Source: Diphasiastrum complanatum (Eukaryota > Streptophyta > Lycopodiopsida > Lycopodiales > Lycopodiaceae). Taken from it: a stretch of 64,000 nt of DNA. Location: positions 99,562,651 through 99,626,650 of the forward strand of contig CM055092.1 in NCBI GenBank assembly GCA_029204225.1, given 5' to 3'. Positions 34,846 through 45,020 of the stretch are shown here, in pieces. Under the pieces are notes generated by a model. The model worked only from the letters and a program-made list of their open reading frames with translations, was not told the origin of the DNA and did not search any database. Positions within the stretch are counted from its first letter, which is position 1. Each line of letters opens with the position of its first letter. Both the position numbers and the translations under genes were made by a program.

Positions 34846-35610
34846 ATGGGCCTAAGTTCAAGTGTGCCAAGGATTGAAGAGGAGAGTCCTTCTCAAGGTT
34901 CAAGTATGCCAAGGATTGAGGAGGAGAGACCTTCTCAAGTTGTGATTCCAAAAAGGAACTCAAGAAACATGGTTGAGCTCATGTGGCTCACATTTCAAGG
35001 GAAAGAGGAGCATATCTCATGTGGTATACATCTCATACTTACTTATCTTAAATCATTTGATGAATCAATTTGCTTTAGTGAGATCATTGCATCTCAAAAT
35101 TCGAGTAAAGCGATACTAGTTGAGTATGAGGTCTCTCTTGCGAACATAGATGATGTTTTTAGAAGTTTGAAATTGATTTTAAATCAATTAGAAAGCAAAT
35201 GGTTATTTCATCAAATGTATGCTCTTGAGTCATGCAAGAGCAGAAGTGATTTGTTCACTTATAGTTTGAAAATTTGTATTGAGGCAAATTGTAAACTCTT
35301 TATGAGAGTAAGTGAATCATCTTCTAAAGACACTTATCTCCATAATGAAGTATTTAGCCTCATTCGATATGAGATTAGCATGGTAAACAAGCGTGAAGAT
35401 ATGATGCAAACACTTTGTTATTATACCATGCATAGTCTTGCCAATTTGGATGAGTCTAATTCTCTAGATCATGGTAACATGATATTAGATCTTTGTGATT
35501 CTAATAAGTCAAGAAGAGTCTTTATTTTCTCATGGAGGAGCATGTACATGAAGAAGAAGCAAGCCTCAAAGTCAAGCATCTACATGAAATATGGAAGATA
35601 TCAATTTTGA
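34846..35610 (+). CDS. Unrecognised 254-aa ORF, start similar to copia integrase-RT linker
   Basis: An uninterrupted 765-bp frame, unusually long for this AT-rich debris. Residues 8-32 hold a duplicated motif (PRIEEESPSQ, PRIEEERPSQ) resembling the GPKIEEESP end of the copia integrase piece at 24450. After about residue 42 there is no similarity I can name. That body is rich in Ser, Leu and Cys, with segments such as SLANIDDVFRSLKLILNQLE and SLIRYEISMVNKREDMM, and looks mainly helical. No signal peptide, clear membrane helix or catalytic motif. It may be a fused host fragment carried by a copia element, or chance. The partly overlapping frame 35591-35773 is weaker. Confidence 0.35.
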   Translation: MGLSSSVPRIEEESPSQGSSMPRIEEERPSQVVIPKRNSRNMVELMWLTFQGKEEHISCGIHLILTYLKSFDESICFSEIIASQNSSKAILVEYEVSLANIDDVFRSLKLILNQLESKWLFHQMYALESCKSRSDLFTYSLKICIEANCKLFMRVSESSSKDTYLHNEVFSLIRYEISMVNKREDMMQTLCYYTMHSLANLDESNSLDHGNMILDLCDSNKSRRVFIFSWRSMYMKKKQASKSSIYMKYGRYQF

Positions 35611-35774
35611 AGGTGCTAGGATGGTGCAAAGCTCTCCAGCTCATCAAAGATGTCAACATCAAAGAAGCACTATCATGGATATGGTGATTTCAGATCAACG
35701 TCAAGCTCATTGGCTGATTTTCACACCTTTTGAAAAAAATCATGCTTGGCAAAGGCCAAAATCTTGTATATAGG

Positions 35775-36577
35775 ATAAACACACATGTGTGGAGCCTATT
35801 CCCATGTGTGAAATTAGTGTACTTGTCATGTACCATAATCCTATATGTTGTACATATGATTTAATTCAAGTTATACTGGCTAAAAAGGTCAAAAACTAGT
35901 TTTCTAGATATATGACGCATGGCATCAATCTATTGATTGCATGAGCCAAATACTTTGGATAGGTGTCACATCCCATGTGTAGAGGACAGCTCACACGTGT
36001 GGAAAAGGCTGAAGTAGGCGAGTTTTTGCTTCTAAAAGATTTCTATGAAGATCTCCATATAGTAGAAACTTAGACCAAAAATGCCCAATATAGAAAGTTT
36101 GATCCAAGTGTCAATTTGCATGATGATGACAAAGCATCCTCACACGTGTGAAATCATATGCATGATCGGTACCTCGAGCTCCAAAAAGTGTATATATAGA
36201 AGCATATTTGGCCACAATCAATATGAAAACATCAATCTTGATTTTGGAAGCAATTTTGTGTAATTCTCTCTATTTGTCTACATTTGTTTTGATTGTTTTA
36301 AGATTCTATCATAGTGTACTTGATTTTCAGGTTGGAGTCCGTAATCTGACAGGGTTTCAAACGTGTGAAACCAACAAGTACATTTACCTTCATTAATTAT
36401 TGTTCTTGTTAGGATTTTATGTCTAGAATTGATCTTAATATTATGTAGATTGATAGATCAAGTAAATCTAACATCCAATCCCTCTCGAGGATAAGATTAG
36501 GATCCACTATTTGTCCATATTGTACTTTTTCACAAATAACACACTTTGTGGCACTCCCACATGTGTGAATTTCAACA
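35775..36577 (+). repeat. Probable copia LTR (left border undefined)
   Basis: Ends GTGTGAATTTCAACA directly before a primer-site sequence and contains repeated CACACGTGTG or CACATGTGTG palindromes (35995, 36142, 36555 areas). Its end resembles the inner end of the inverted LTR at 57340. The left limit is a guess. Confidence 0.5.
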
Positions 36578-36840
36578 TGGTATCAGACCTAGCCTAAGAT
36601 ATCCATGCATATGTCCATTTGATGTGAAAATTTGCCTTGAAATCAAGACTTTTTGAGTGTACTTGCATCTACCAAAATTTGAATGGTTGGTGTTTCTCCA
36701 AGGTAGATCCAAATCAAGTGCTTGATTGCTTGTTGGAAAGCAACTAGTGAATGTAGTTTCTAGTGCAATTGATTTCAAGTCAATTGGATGTGCCTCGAAG
36801 TGAGGTAGGTAGGGCACCTAACCTGTGTAGACACATCAAT
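36578..36840 (+). mobile_element. copia primer site and leader fragment
   Basis: TGGTATCAGACC (primer site, one change) at 36578-36589, followed by untranslated leader. The same leader occurs inverted at about 57150-57339, with a block of about 90 bp present here and missing there. Confidence 0.7.
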
Positions 36841-36849
36841 TTAGGACAA

Positions 36850-37280
36850 ATGGATCTCAAGATCCCACAATCAACTTTTGACAAGAGATACATCCTAGCA
36901 TCACCATATGATACAAGAGAAAAGAGATGTACATTTGAATGAATGATTTCCTTGTTTGCCAGAATCTCCTTTTTAATGGCTACATTAGCATCTAATTTAA
37001 ACAATCTTCTCTACTTAAATCCTCTTGCTATGCATACATCATTCTTCAATATGGAACAAACTCCATGCTTAAAGTGAACATCTAATCCATTATCCACTAG
37101 TTGTCCAACACTAAGTAAATTCCTAGTGATTGATGGAACATAAAGCACATTTTTTAGATCTATTCTTTTAGTAGATCCAAGACATAAGGGAATGGTACCA
37201 ATACCATCTATTCTACATTATTGATTGCTTGATGTAAAGATAAACTTTCTAGCATCATTATAAGAGTGTAGATTGAGTAA
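36850..37280 (-). pseudogene. copia protease/pre-integrase fragment
   Basis: On the minus strand: RIDGIGTIPLCLGSTKRIDL, KNVLYVPSITRNLLSVGQLV, DNGLDVHFKHG and RRLFKLDA, matching the stretch between protease and the integrase zinc region of elements A and B. It lies opposite to the plus-strand leader just to its left, so the junction at about 36840 is a rearrangement. Confidence 0.7.
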
Positions 37281-37560
37281 GAATCCCTTAGAAATGTCAT
37301 GTCCTCATCTTCATCCTCTTCATGTGCAAGGTTCTCTTGTTGGCTCTCTTCTTGTGCCCTTTGCTTCTTGTAGCATTCGGATGTTATATTGTTGGATTTA
37401 TCTCCTCTACTCTCCTAAATCCTATTTTAATCTACCTCCATTCATGCTGCATTTTTACTCATGTTGTCGCATAGTCTGCATATTTACATGTAAAATAAGA
37501 CCAGCGAAAAAGACGAAAAAAAAAATGACATTGTATTTTTACACGTGGTTTGTGACAGGC

Positions 37561-37665
37561 GAAAAATGCGACACTGCCTTACAAAATGTCGAAGGTGCCC
37601 TAGGGAAAGCGAAGGCACCTTGTAAATCAAATCCCAAGGCATTTCATCAGAGTGTCGCATTTTTC
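37561..37665. repeat. Nested inverted repeat (foldback)
   Basis: Outer arms GAAAAATGCGACACT (37561-37575) and AGTGTCGCATTTTTC (37651-37665) are perfect complements. Inner arms AAGGTGCC (37592-37599) and GGCACCTT (37614-37621) also pair. It could be a small foldback element or a hairpin RNA source. The rest of 37281-38049 shows no recognisable gene; the open frame 37273-37845 has no family signature. Confidence 0.65.
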
Positions 37666-38049
37666 ACATCTTCACCGACGTTGATTTCAGCAAAGGTTGA
37701 CGTCGCAGCCTTTTCACGCTCATCCCCATGCAACTGTGCTAACAGATTACTCAATGACAGCAGCCACCGAAGATCTCCTACAGATAGCACATCCACTTTG
37801 TACTTTCTTCATCCGGACACCCGTAACATTGTGTATATATATTGAATATCATTTGCGCATTCAGTGGGTGTAAAAATAATAGCATCAAAACTCAAAGATA
37901 GACGAAGTATGCCTTGCGCATCTACAAAAATAGTCTTGGGTCAAATAAATTTGATACTGAATTTTTTTTATCTTCAAGTAAAAATCAAGCCCCCTCTATT
38001 TTTGTAGTTTTTCAATAATAAGTATAAACAGGTTTTTCAGGATGTTCAT

Positions 38050-38880
38050 TACCTAGTGGAATTGGGCTTGAGCATAGAATTCCAACTCTCCCCCTTGATG
38101 TGGATCTTGAAAATTTTTGATCTTCAGATTTAATAAATTGTTAAATCTGAGTTGGTACTCCATGGCAAAGTAATCTGCTGTCATAAACTCTATCCTATAG
38201 TAAACCAAAGAAATTATCCTTGTGATTTGGTTGTCATAGTAGATAAATGTCATATGTGACTGAATAAAATTGATATCTACAGGTAGGTTCTTTAGTCAAA
38301 TCGCTTCCTTGGTAGCATTTGTGCAAGCTATAAAATCTGACTCTGTGGAGGATAATGTTACTGAGGTCTAGCTGTTACATGAGATTGGACCTTGATTGAA
38401 CATAAATCTAGAAGTTGATATTCTAGTGTCGATACTTTCTATCCAATCTACATATGTGTAGCCTTTGAGAATTTTGGCTGATGGGCTAGATTTTTGTTGA
38501 CTGATGGAAATCAGTCTATTGGGCCGGATTCAAAAAATGTACTCCAGTGCTAACATGCGTTTCAGATCCTTCATTGAGCTCAAATTGTTATTGAGTAATA
38601 AAACTCATCTACATAACGAGCAGTGATAATAGAAAGATCTGATATAGACTTAAAGTAGATATTCGAGTCTACTGAGTTCGGCTAGAAAACATTCTCATTT
38701 CGAAGTGCAAGTTTGATGTCATCTTCTGTCTTGCACTAGTCAGCATCAATAGTTGACTTTGTCTCTGAAATAGTGTTGAGTTCCTGCACAAAGTAGCAGG
38801 CCGGATCATCCACGAATCGTGATGGAGGCTGTCTGGATCGATTCGGTCTTCTTGTTGACAAATCCTCTACTGCAGAGGAT
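38050..38880 (-). pseudogene. copia RT-RNase H relic
   Basis: Minus-strand text: PPSRFVDDPACYFVQELN, SIITARYVDEFYYS (active-site YVDD position reads YVDE), SISQQK, GYTYVDWIESIDTRISTSRF, VTLSSTESDFIACTNATKEAI and FIYYDNQITRI. This is the order of copia RT end and RNase H. Several stops. A different family from elements A and B. Confidence 0.75.
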
Positions 38881-38965
38881 CTGTTAGTTATTTATTTGCT
38901 TCTTTTTCAGAACTGTTTCTTGCCTGTTACCAGGTTCATCGTGACATGTTCAGAATTGCTGTGCA
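38868..38965. repeat. Dispersed repeat shared with 53172-53260
   Basis: GAGGATCTGTTRGTTATTT, then GCTTCTT, CAGAACTGTTTCTTG and CTGTTACCAGG occur in the same order and orientation at both places. Probably a fragment of one LTR family. Confidence 0.6.
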
Positions 38966-39036
38966 AATTCATTGAACAAGAGAGGAGAAATACCCAATGT
39001 AAATGTATTGATTGTATTATACCAAAATACAAAGTG

Positions 39037-40268
39037 TCAATATTCATCATCAGATCTTGTATCAGATTCTATGGTAGTATTGTCATGAAGAAATTCTCTG
39101 CTAACGTATGCATCTAATAGATGTGCATTATCTTTATTTCCACTAAGCTCAATATAAGTGGCATACAATGAATAATAAGAGCGTCTTAAAGGAACATTCC
39201 CATTAGTAAAGCCTAAAATGTTCAAAACATAAGATCTTTTGACAAAAATGGTCTTATTTGTCTTAAAAAATTTATGTCCTCCTAGATAAAATGATAAAGC
39301 TTTAACTGCCATTATAAGACTCTCCTCGACTGAGCTCAGCTTGGAATGAGCAATACAGATCTCATTCTTCGAAAAATGCCGAAGATAGTGGCCCAGTCCA
39401 CTATCCCTCTGGAATGAGGATGCGTGTTGTTTGAAACCACCTCGTCTTGCAGCAAAATCATCTATTATGAGAGCATCCTGCAATAGGAAATATGTTAGCA
39501 AAAACACATTCAGTGATTGAAAACATTCAAATGCAAGGAAGATTAAACACTTACACATTCTTCATCATCAGTAGCAACCAAATTAGGATGATCAATATAA
39601 TGACCACGTACTGAAGTGGAATCATCAGTGAAATGCATTAATGATGGACGAGGGAAGCCCATCTGGGATTGAAATGCCGTGAATTCTTCATCGGATGGTC
39701 TGCCTCGCCCATCCTCAGCTTTATTTGATAAAGTCTTATTCAGGCATTCTTCACCGGTCATAAGACCCTCCTCATCATCAAAATCAATACCAGCAACAAG
39801 GTCATTTGTCTCAAAATCTACAAAGTCGGAGAATTTGAAAATTGTGCCGGATAATAAACATAGAACCTCGTCCTCACGATAGTCAAAAAATTTACATAAA
39901 TCAGCAGTAGTAAAATATACATCGTCATTAATATAATATACAAGCAAATTAAAAAGACATTTGGAATCCTCCATAGATTTGGATTCATCATTAGATGTAT
40001 TTTGGCCAATGAAAAAATCCCAAAGAACATCAGTATTTACATCAACGAAGTCACTTTCTTTATCAGGAGTGTCGATAAGAAAGTGACTGATATCCTCAAT
40101 GGCTGACTGAATAGAGGAGGGTGCAAAAGGAGGGTCAGCAACAGGAAGTTCATCATCATCTATGATATTCAACCAATCAACATTTCTTGTTGCAATACGG
40201 ACACATAGAACTACTTTTGAAAAGATCAAACAATTTGTTGAATATTCTATCCAGTCTATGTCTAAAAG
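39037..40268 (-). CDS. Unrecognised gene A, spliced, acidic N-part and basic C-part
   Basis: Two coding exons with matching phase: 40268-39555 and 39477-39037, separated by a 77-bp intron with donor GTAAGT and acceptor TTGCAG. Together about 384 residues. The first exon probably begins at the acceptor CTTCCCAG; no ATG opens this frame, so at least one more 5' exon is expected, possibly in the open frame 40303-40485 (EFGITENLDYFHSLFKPYL). The N-part is strongly acidic (DWLNIIDDDELP, FLIDTPDKESDFVDVN) and includes DLCKFFDYREDEVLCLLSG. The C-part is basic and hydrophobic (SLIMAVKALSFYLGGHKFFK, SYVLNILGFTNG) and ends in DTRSDDEY. No retroelement motif, transposase triad or membrane segment is evident. 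It diverges from gene B. Function unknown. Confidence 0.6.
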
Positions 40269-40751
40269 CTGGGAAGAAATGAACAAGATCGATATAATGC
40301 ATTTACTGGAGTGGACCTATGGAGAAAACATGCTTGCTAAGTATATCTCTGAATCTGACATAATATTCATAAAATACATCAGAATTTGGTTGTGCAGTCT
40401 TGAAAACATGTAGATATGGCTTGAATAGACTATGGAAGTAGTCTAGGTTTTCAGTAATCCCAAATTCACTCAAAAATGAACTCAAGCCTGATTCTCATGA
40501 GGATTATGAGGAAGAGGCCATGGCAATAACGTGAATATCGCACTTGTGCACGTGGGAGAACTGAACCAAAACCAATTATCAAAATGGCGCAGAAGATGGA
40601 TATGTACAACAGACAGATACAGAATATCGCACTTGTATAGTTGCAAGCAAACAGACAGCAATGAGCATGCACAAAAGCGATATGTCTCGAATTTCGAGAA
40701 CGCAAAAGGTAAAAAATTATTCGGTTTTCATGCCATTTATACTAAATTTTT

Positions 40752-41010
40752 GCACGTGTGGTCAATGGACTTATGACATGTGTCTACTTTCAATTGGACA
40801 ACAGGCGCAGACACATGTGAGATGACACCTGCACACGTGTGAAATGACACCTGAACACGTGTCACATGTTCATTCGATTGCTCATAAACATGTGTCGCTC
40901 TCGCATTCGATCGTACAAATTCCACATGTGTAATGTGACAGGGTGACATGTGTTGCTCTCGCATTTGTCCGTACAACTCCCACATGTGTGACAGGGTGTT
41001 CTTTCGCACG
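40752..41010. promoter_or_regulatory. Cluster of ten CACGTG/CATGTG palindromes between genes A and B
   Basis: Palindromic R-CACRTG-Y type sites near 40753, 40776, 40811, 40832, 40854, 40888, 40922, 40946, 40981 and 41007. A block of about 56 bp is tandemly duplicated (about 40887-40943 and 40945-40998; CTCTCGCATT and CGTACAA in both). CACGTG is the core bound by plant bHLH and bZIP factors. Position between two divergent transcription units suggests a shared control region; this is inference. Confidence 0.55.
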
Positions 41011-41020
41011 TGCGAACCCC

Positions 41021-41029
41021 GATATAAAA
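41021..41029 (+). promoter_or_regulatory. TATA-like box upstream of gene B
   Basis: GATATAAAATC lies 130 bp before the ATG at 41151 and directly downstream of the palindrome cluster, a plausible spacing for a plant TATA box plus leader. Confidence 0.45.
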
Positions 41030-41150
41030 TCAAAAAATTTTGATTGCAACTAAAGAAATTTCAATCTTATTTTGCAGTGACCATTGGAGTTTAAACTTGA
41101 TCTCTATTAAGAGATCTATAAATAATATTATTAAATGTTTTTATGTCAAG

Positions 41151-41704
41151 ATGAATTTGGCGAGAAATACGCATAAGGATGTAGATATATACATTCCATA
41201 TCTAAGTAAATATATTCCTACAGACGTTCCCCATTCCGTGGACTGGCAGAAGTAAACTCTGTTTTTCTTAATAGCATTTTGAAATCAGGATTCTAATGAA
41301 ATATTTTCAATCTAATTCATTCTGTTTCATAATTGATTTCTTGTGTGCTGAATTATTTTGCAGTCACCCTAGCAAAATGATTCATTCAGCTATGCGTGGT
41401 ACACATTGTACAGTGCCAAGTTGTTTTTTGAGTGGTTCATCCTTCAACAAGATGTTGATATTTCTAAAGTAATAAATTTTTTTATTCTTATTTTGGAATC
41501 ATGATTACTTTTCTATTATGGTGATGTTATTGGCCATTACTAATACATAAATGTTCTATTTTGCAGTTTACACTTCCTGAGTACACATCAAGTCAGGTGT
41601 ACAGATTAGGACTAGAAATTATCCTGAGTATACTGGCTAGGGCAAGGCTTCAGCCTCCCGTTATTGATGATGGTGCAAAGGATGATGTAGTTGTACTAAA
41701 TTAA
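41151..41704 (+). CDS. Unrecognised gene B, three exons, 105 aa
   Basis: Exons 41151-41251, 41390-41468 and 41567-41704 join in phase, with donors GTAAAC and GTAATA and acceptors TTCAG and TTGCAG. The product starts MNLARNTHKDVDIYIPYL, continues through PHSVDWQN and YAWYTLYSAKLFFEWFILQQ, and ends in an acidic tail (PPVIDDGAKDDVVVLN). The frame is also open upstream of the ATG to an acceptor-like TTTTGCAG at 41078, so a longer 5' end is possible. The central aromatic/hydrophobic stretch could be one helix of a small helical domain; it is short for a membrane protein and no signal peptide is seen. No family recognised. It converges with gene C, whose stop lies 196 bp away. Confidence 0.5.
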
Positions 41705-41899
41705 GATCAGAAAGAATATAGATAGCATAGAACAAAAATACATGTATAGACTTCATAGAAAAATATACATTGATATGTCAAATGCTGCTCCAGTTTATGA
41801 ATTTGGGAGCACAAAATACATGTATAGATGCCCAACTTGGGCTTTCACTTATTGAATGAAAGAGTGTATACATAGATTTTTACTAAAGTTTAGTTGAAG

Positions 41900-43270
41900 C
41901 TATTGTTCTCCCACAATGGTAATTGTTGTAGGTAGATCTTTGCAGCATGTTATCAGCTCCTGTCTTTTTCGCATCTGTGACATGGCAAATATTAGTGAAT
42001 GTGCAATTGTAAATGATGACATTTTATATTATTTTGTTCTATTTTGAAATGGCAATAAACATAAAGTACTTACGAGTCTTCCGTTGATGATAAATCTGAA
42101 ATATGTTGGTAGATTGGTTTGTAATAGCATGAGCTCTATGCTGATAAAATCAAGCTTCCAGTGCTCTTCCACCTCAACCATAGTCAAATATTCCTCATTG
42201 TAGATAATGCTTATCTCCATTCGGTTTGTGTGACCATTTAGTTCAAAGTCTTGATCCAGTGGTAGCCATCTACCTTCAATTTTCTTGTATCTCTAGATGC
42301 TAAATGTGAGACTGAGCATTTGCTTTTCGATATGATAATGAAAGATCATTGAGGACTTTTTAATCCTGCATTCTATGCCATTATTTGTTTTACTATCTCA
42401 GCCTTGATCCATGAGATCTGACAAAGTCTCATCTGATAAATCCTTGCAAACAAATAAAGTTGGTGTCCTACGAACACCAGCACTCGAGAAAAAATCAACA
42501 AATGTATGCAATGAGATAAACCAACCTAGGTGAACAATTTTCGAGCTTGTGCTTATCTTCATAGCATTTTAATATCAATGAGTAGCTTGCATCTCAAGGA
42601 TTCAGAAACAATGCAGTCTAGAGTAGGCCACTCATCACTTTGAAAATTAGGCAATGGAATTGCTGCGAGCTTGCCAAACCTCCATCTGTTTGTGGCGTAT
42701 ATAAAGATTCATAAAAAGAGATACCACAATCTGCAAGTTCCTTTGAACTTCTTCCTCTATATTGTAGCTTTCCAACATCAGAGTGAATCACGTCTAATAT
42801 TCCTGCAAGTGATTGTGCGAGCTCCCATTCACTTATGCATGATGGATATAAATCTGAAAGAAAAAAACAATGTTGAAGCATTTAAATCATAATCTGAAGA
42901 GCATCAATAAAGGAAATCACCTATGATTGTTGTAGAGTGCATATGTTTTGATATACTTACAATTACATTTTTGATGATCATGAGGATTGATATCATGTAC
43001 TTTGATTTCTGAATGCATATATACATGTTGCACTAAGACTTCTGATATCAATTGACCTCCCGGGGTAGTCTTAAACTCCAAAATTTTTGCTTTCCAATAA
43101 GATTTGTAAGTCATTTTTGCTCTTTTCTTTTGTCGAAAATTGCCCTTTGATGATGGATGCAGCAATACCCATGAGTTCTTCATATATTTTGTTGGATTCC
43201 AGTTATCAACTTCATCTTTCTCATTGTAAAGAATCACATAATCGATTGTAGATTTGGGTCTCCTCGCCAT
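41900..43270 (-). pseudogene. Unrecognised gene C, multi-exon, possibly eroded; N-part may be BAH-like
   Basis: Exon 1 (43270-42961) starts at ATG with MARRPKSTIDYVILYNEKDE. Its WVLLHPSS, YWKAKILEFK and VLVQHVYMHSE pattern resembles a BAH/chromatin-reader fold; this is a guess. Donor GTAAGT and acceptor TTTCAG join in phase to exon 2 (from 42853: LYPSCISEWELAQSLAGILD). A further open segment is IVVSLFMNLYIYATNRWRF to LPNFQSDEWPTLDCIVSE (about 42741-42560). A long exon ends at 42074 (GRWLPLDQDFELNGHTNRME to YFRFIINGRL) with donor GTAAGT, and a last exon 41974-41900 (MRKRQELITCCKDL) ends in TAG. Between 42600 and 42260 coding-like text is crossed by at least two stops and shifts, or by introns I cannot place. 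Hence called pseudogene with reserve. Confidence 0.45.
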
Positions 43271-43289
43271 TGCTATTTTCAAAGCTTGG

Positions 43290-43297
43290 GCGCCAAA
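43290..43297 (-). promoter_or_regulatory. E2F-like site upstream of gene C
   Basis: Minus strand TTTGGCGC, matching the TTTSSCGC consensus of plant E2F-DP factors, 20 bp before the ATG of gene C. Such sites mark S-phase and chromatin genes; a single 8-mer can occur by chance. Confidence 0.4.
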
Positions 43298-43299
43298 AA

Positions 43300-44030
43300 T
43301 CTCTCTGATATGTTACTTAATTTTAATTTTTCGTATCACATTTAATCTAATGTGAATGCCAACATAGTCACAGTTACTGCGTATACCATATTTTATGTAA
43401 CTGTACATACTATATTTCTATAACTGTAACTAGTATAGTTAGAAAATTTCATTATACTAACCAGCATAGTAAAGTAAATTTAACTCGAGATATTGACGTC
43501 GGGCAGATTAGCATCTGTCGGGTAGGAAGAAGAAACCAATGGGATACGTCCATGCTGCCCCGACACAAATTTCAAAGTTTTCTATATTGCATTTTTATTT
43601 TTTAGTTAATTTGAACTACGTTACGTAGATTTCAAATTTGTGCATTTTGATTGGGCATGGTGACGGTCGAAACTAAAGAAAAATAAATAAAAGTATCTTT
43701 ACAAAGGGTCTTTTTGATATTGAGAACTCCTCTAATGGACCACATTTGGTAGAACGTATGATGTCAAATTTGTTCAACTGTAGGGGACCTTACCTCGTAT
43801 GGATAATCTCCTGGGATTTTAGGATATTTTTGTTTGTCCATTGGGTACTGGTGTGTTTATTTTGTGTTGTGTATGTGTTTCTGGTGTTTTTAAATTTTGT
43901 GTTTTTTTGAGGTTTTTTTTTTTTTTTTGATGTGGTTTGATTTTTGGTGTTTTTGGTGTTTTTTGGATTTGTTAAGGGTTTGTAAGTAAGGCAAGGGGAG
44001 ACATAGTATGAAAAGGGATTCGTAATGGTA
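43300..44030. other. No recognisable gene; short inverted repeat
   Basis: Around 43497-43563, GTCGGGCAG and CTGCCCCGAC face each other, a possible small foldback. A long T-run lies at 43913-43929, in sequence rich in TTTTGGTGTTTTT. No coding signature. Confidence 0.5.
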
Positions 44031-44039
44031 TGGGTTTTA

Positions 44040-44560
44040 ATTTTTTGGAAATTTTTGTGGTGTCAGATGCAAAAATGTGGGATGCAATTGGAATGCAATG
44101 TTGGATTCAAGTTGTTGGATGTAGCGTTGGAATGCAACGTCAGATGCAAAAATGTGGGATGCAAATGGAATGCATTGTCAGATTCAAGCTGTTGGATGTA
44201 CATCAGGTTTAAGATCGTCAGATGAAAGATCATTTATGCTGCATCTTCATTATAGTGTAGGTGTAGTCTATTGTGGTGGTAATGGAGTGCGGGTGCAATG
44301 GCAATGTGATGCTATGGCATTGGGATGCAGTGCAAGGCGGAATACGGTGCAAGGACGGTCGGATGCAGTGCAAGGTCGGGATGTTGTGCAAGGGCAGTCG
44401 GAAAGCAGTGTTAGGGTAGTCGGAATGCGGTGGCTACGGTTCAAGGGCGGAATGTGGTCTATTTGTGGTGGGATGCGGTCACTACGGTTCAAGGTTGGGT
44501 GTAGTTGGGGTGCGGTCTATTGCGGGTGTGATTCGGTGGGAGTGCAGTCGTAATGTGGAG
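44040..44560. repeat. Degenerate GATGCAA-rich repeat region
   Basis: Recurrent GATGCAAAAATGTGGGATGCAA and TCAAGCTGTTGGATGTA phrases, then G-rich short repeats (GGTCGGATGCAGTGCAAG). Comparable text reappears beyond the satellite at 51950-52440, so the two were one region before copia element B inserted. ORFs here are repeat read-through. Confidence 0.7.
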
Positions 44561-45020
44561 CGAGTGTGGTCATAATGTGACGTTTGCGGTTGAATGCAAT
44601 CGTAAGGTGGTGCGAGTGCGGTCATGATGTTTGCTGTTGAATGCGGCCTGAGTGCAGTCGTAAGGTGGTGCGAGTGTGATCGTGATGTTTACGGTTGAAT
44701 GCAGCCTGAGTGCATTCATAAGGTGGTGCGAGTGCGGTCGTGATGTTTGCTGTTGATTGCGGCCTGAGTGCAGTCGTAAGGCTGTGCGAGTGGTCGTGAT
44801 GTTTGCAATTGAATGTGGCCTAAGTGCAGTCATAAGGTGGTGCTAGTGTGGTCATGATGTTTGCGGTTGAATGTAGCTTGAGTGTAGTCGTAAGGTTGTG
44901 CGAATGTGGTCATGATGTTTGCGGTTGAATGCGGCCTGAGTGTAGTCGTAAGGCTATGCGAGTGTTGTCGTGATGTTTGCGGTTGAATGCGGCCTGAGTG
45001 AAGTCGTAAGGCTGTACGAG
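44561..45020. repeat. 58-bp satellite, left part
   Basis: About eight tandem units of 58 bp (for example 44641 to 44699) with consensus pieces GCGGCCTGAGTGCAGTCGTA, AGGTGGTGCGAGTG and GTCGTGATGTTTGCGGTTGA. Interrupted at 45020 by copia element B. Confidence 0.88.
45016..45020. repeat. Target site duplication ACGAG (left)
   Basis: Pairs with GCGAG at 51452-51456. Neighbouring satellite units read GCGAG, so the left copy has changed G to A. Confidence 0.75.

Noticed and set aside
37273-37845. 190-codon frame
   Set aside because: Runs through the foldback region; no domain or conserved motif.
40737-41033. 98-codon minus frame
   Set aside because: Translation of the palindrome cluster; repetitive THV/HMW peptides.
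44025-44553. Open frames up to 133 codons
   Set aside because: They read through GATGCAA/GGTCGG repeats; periodic low-complexity peptides.
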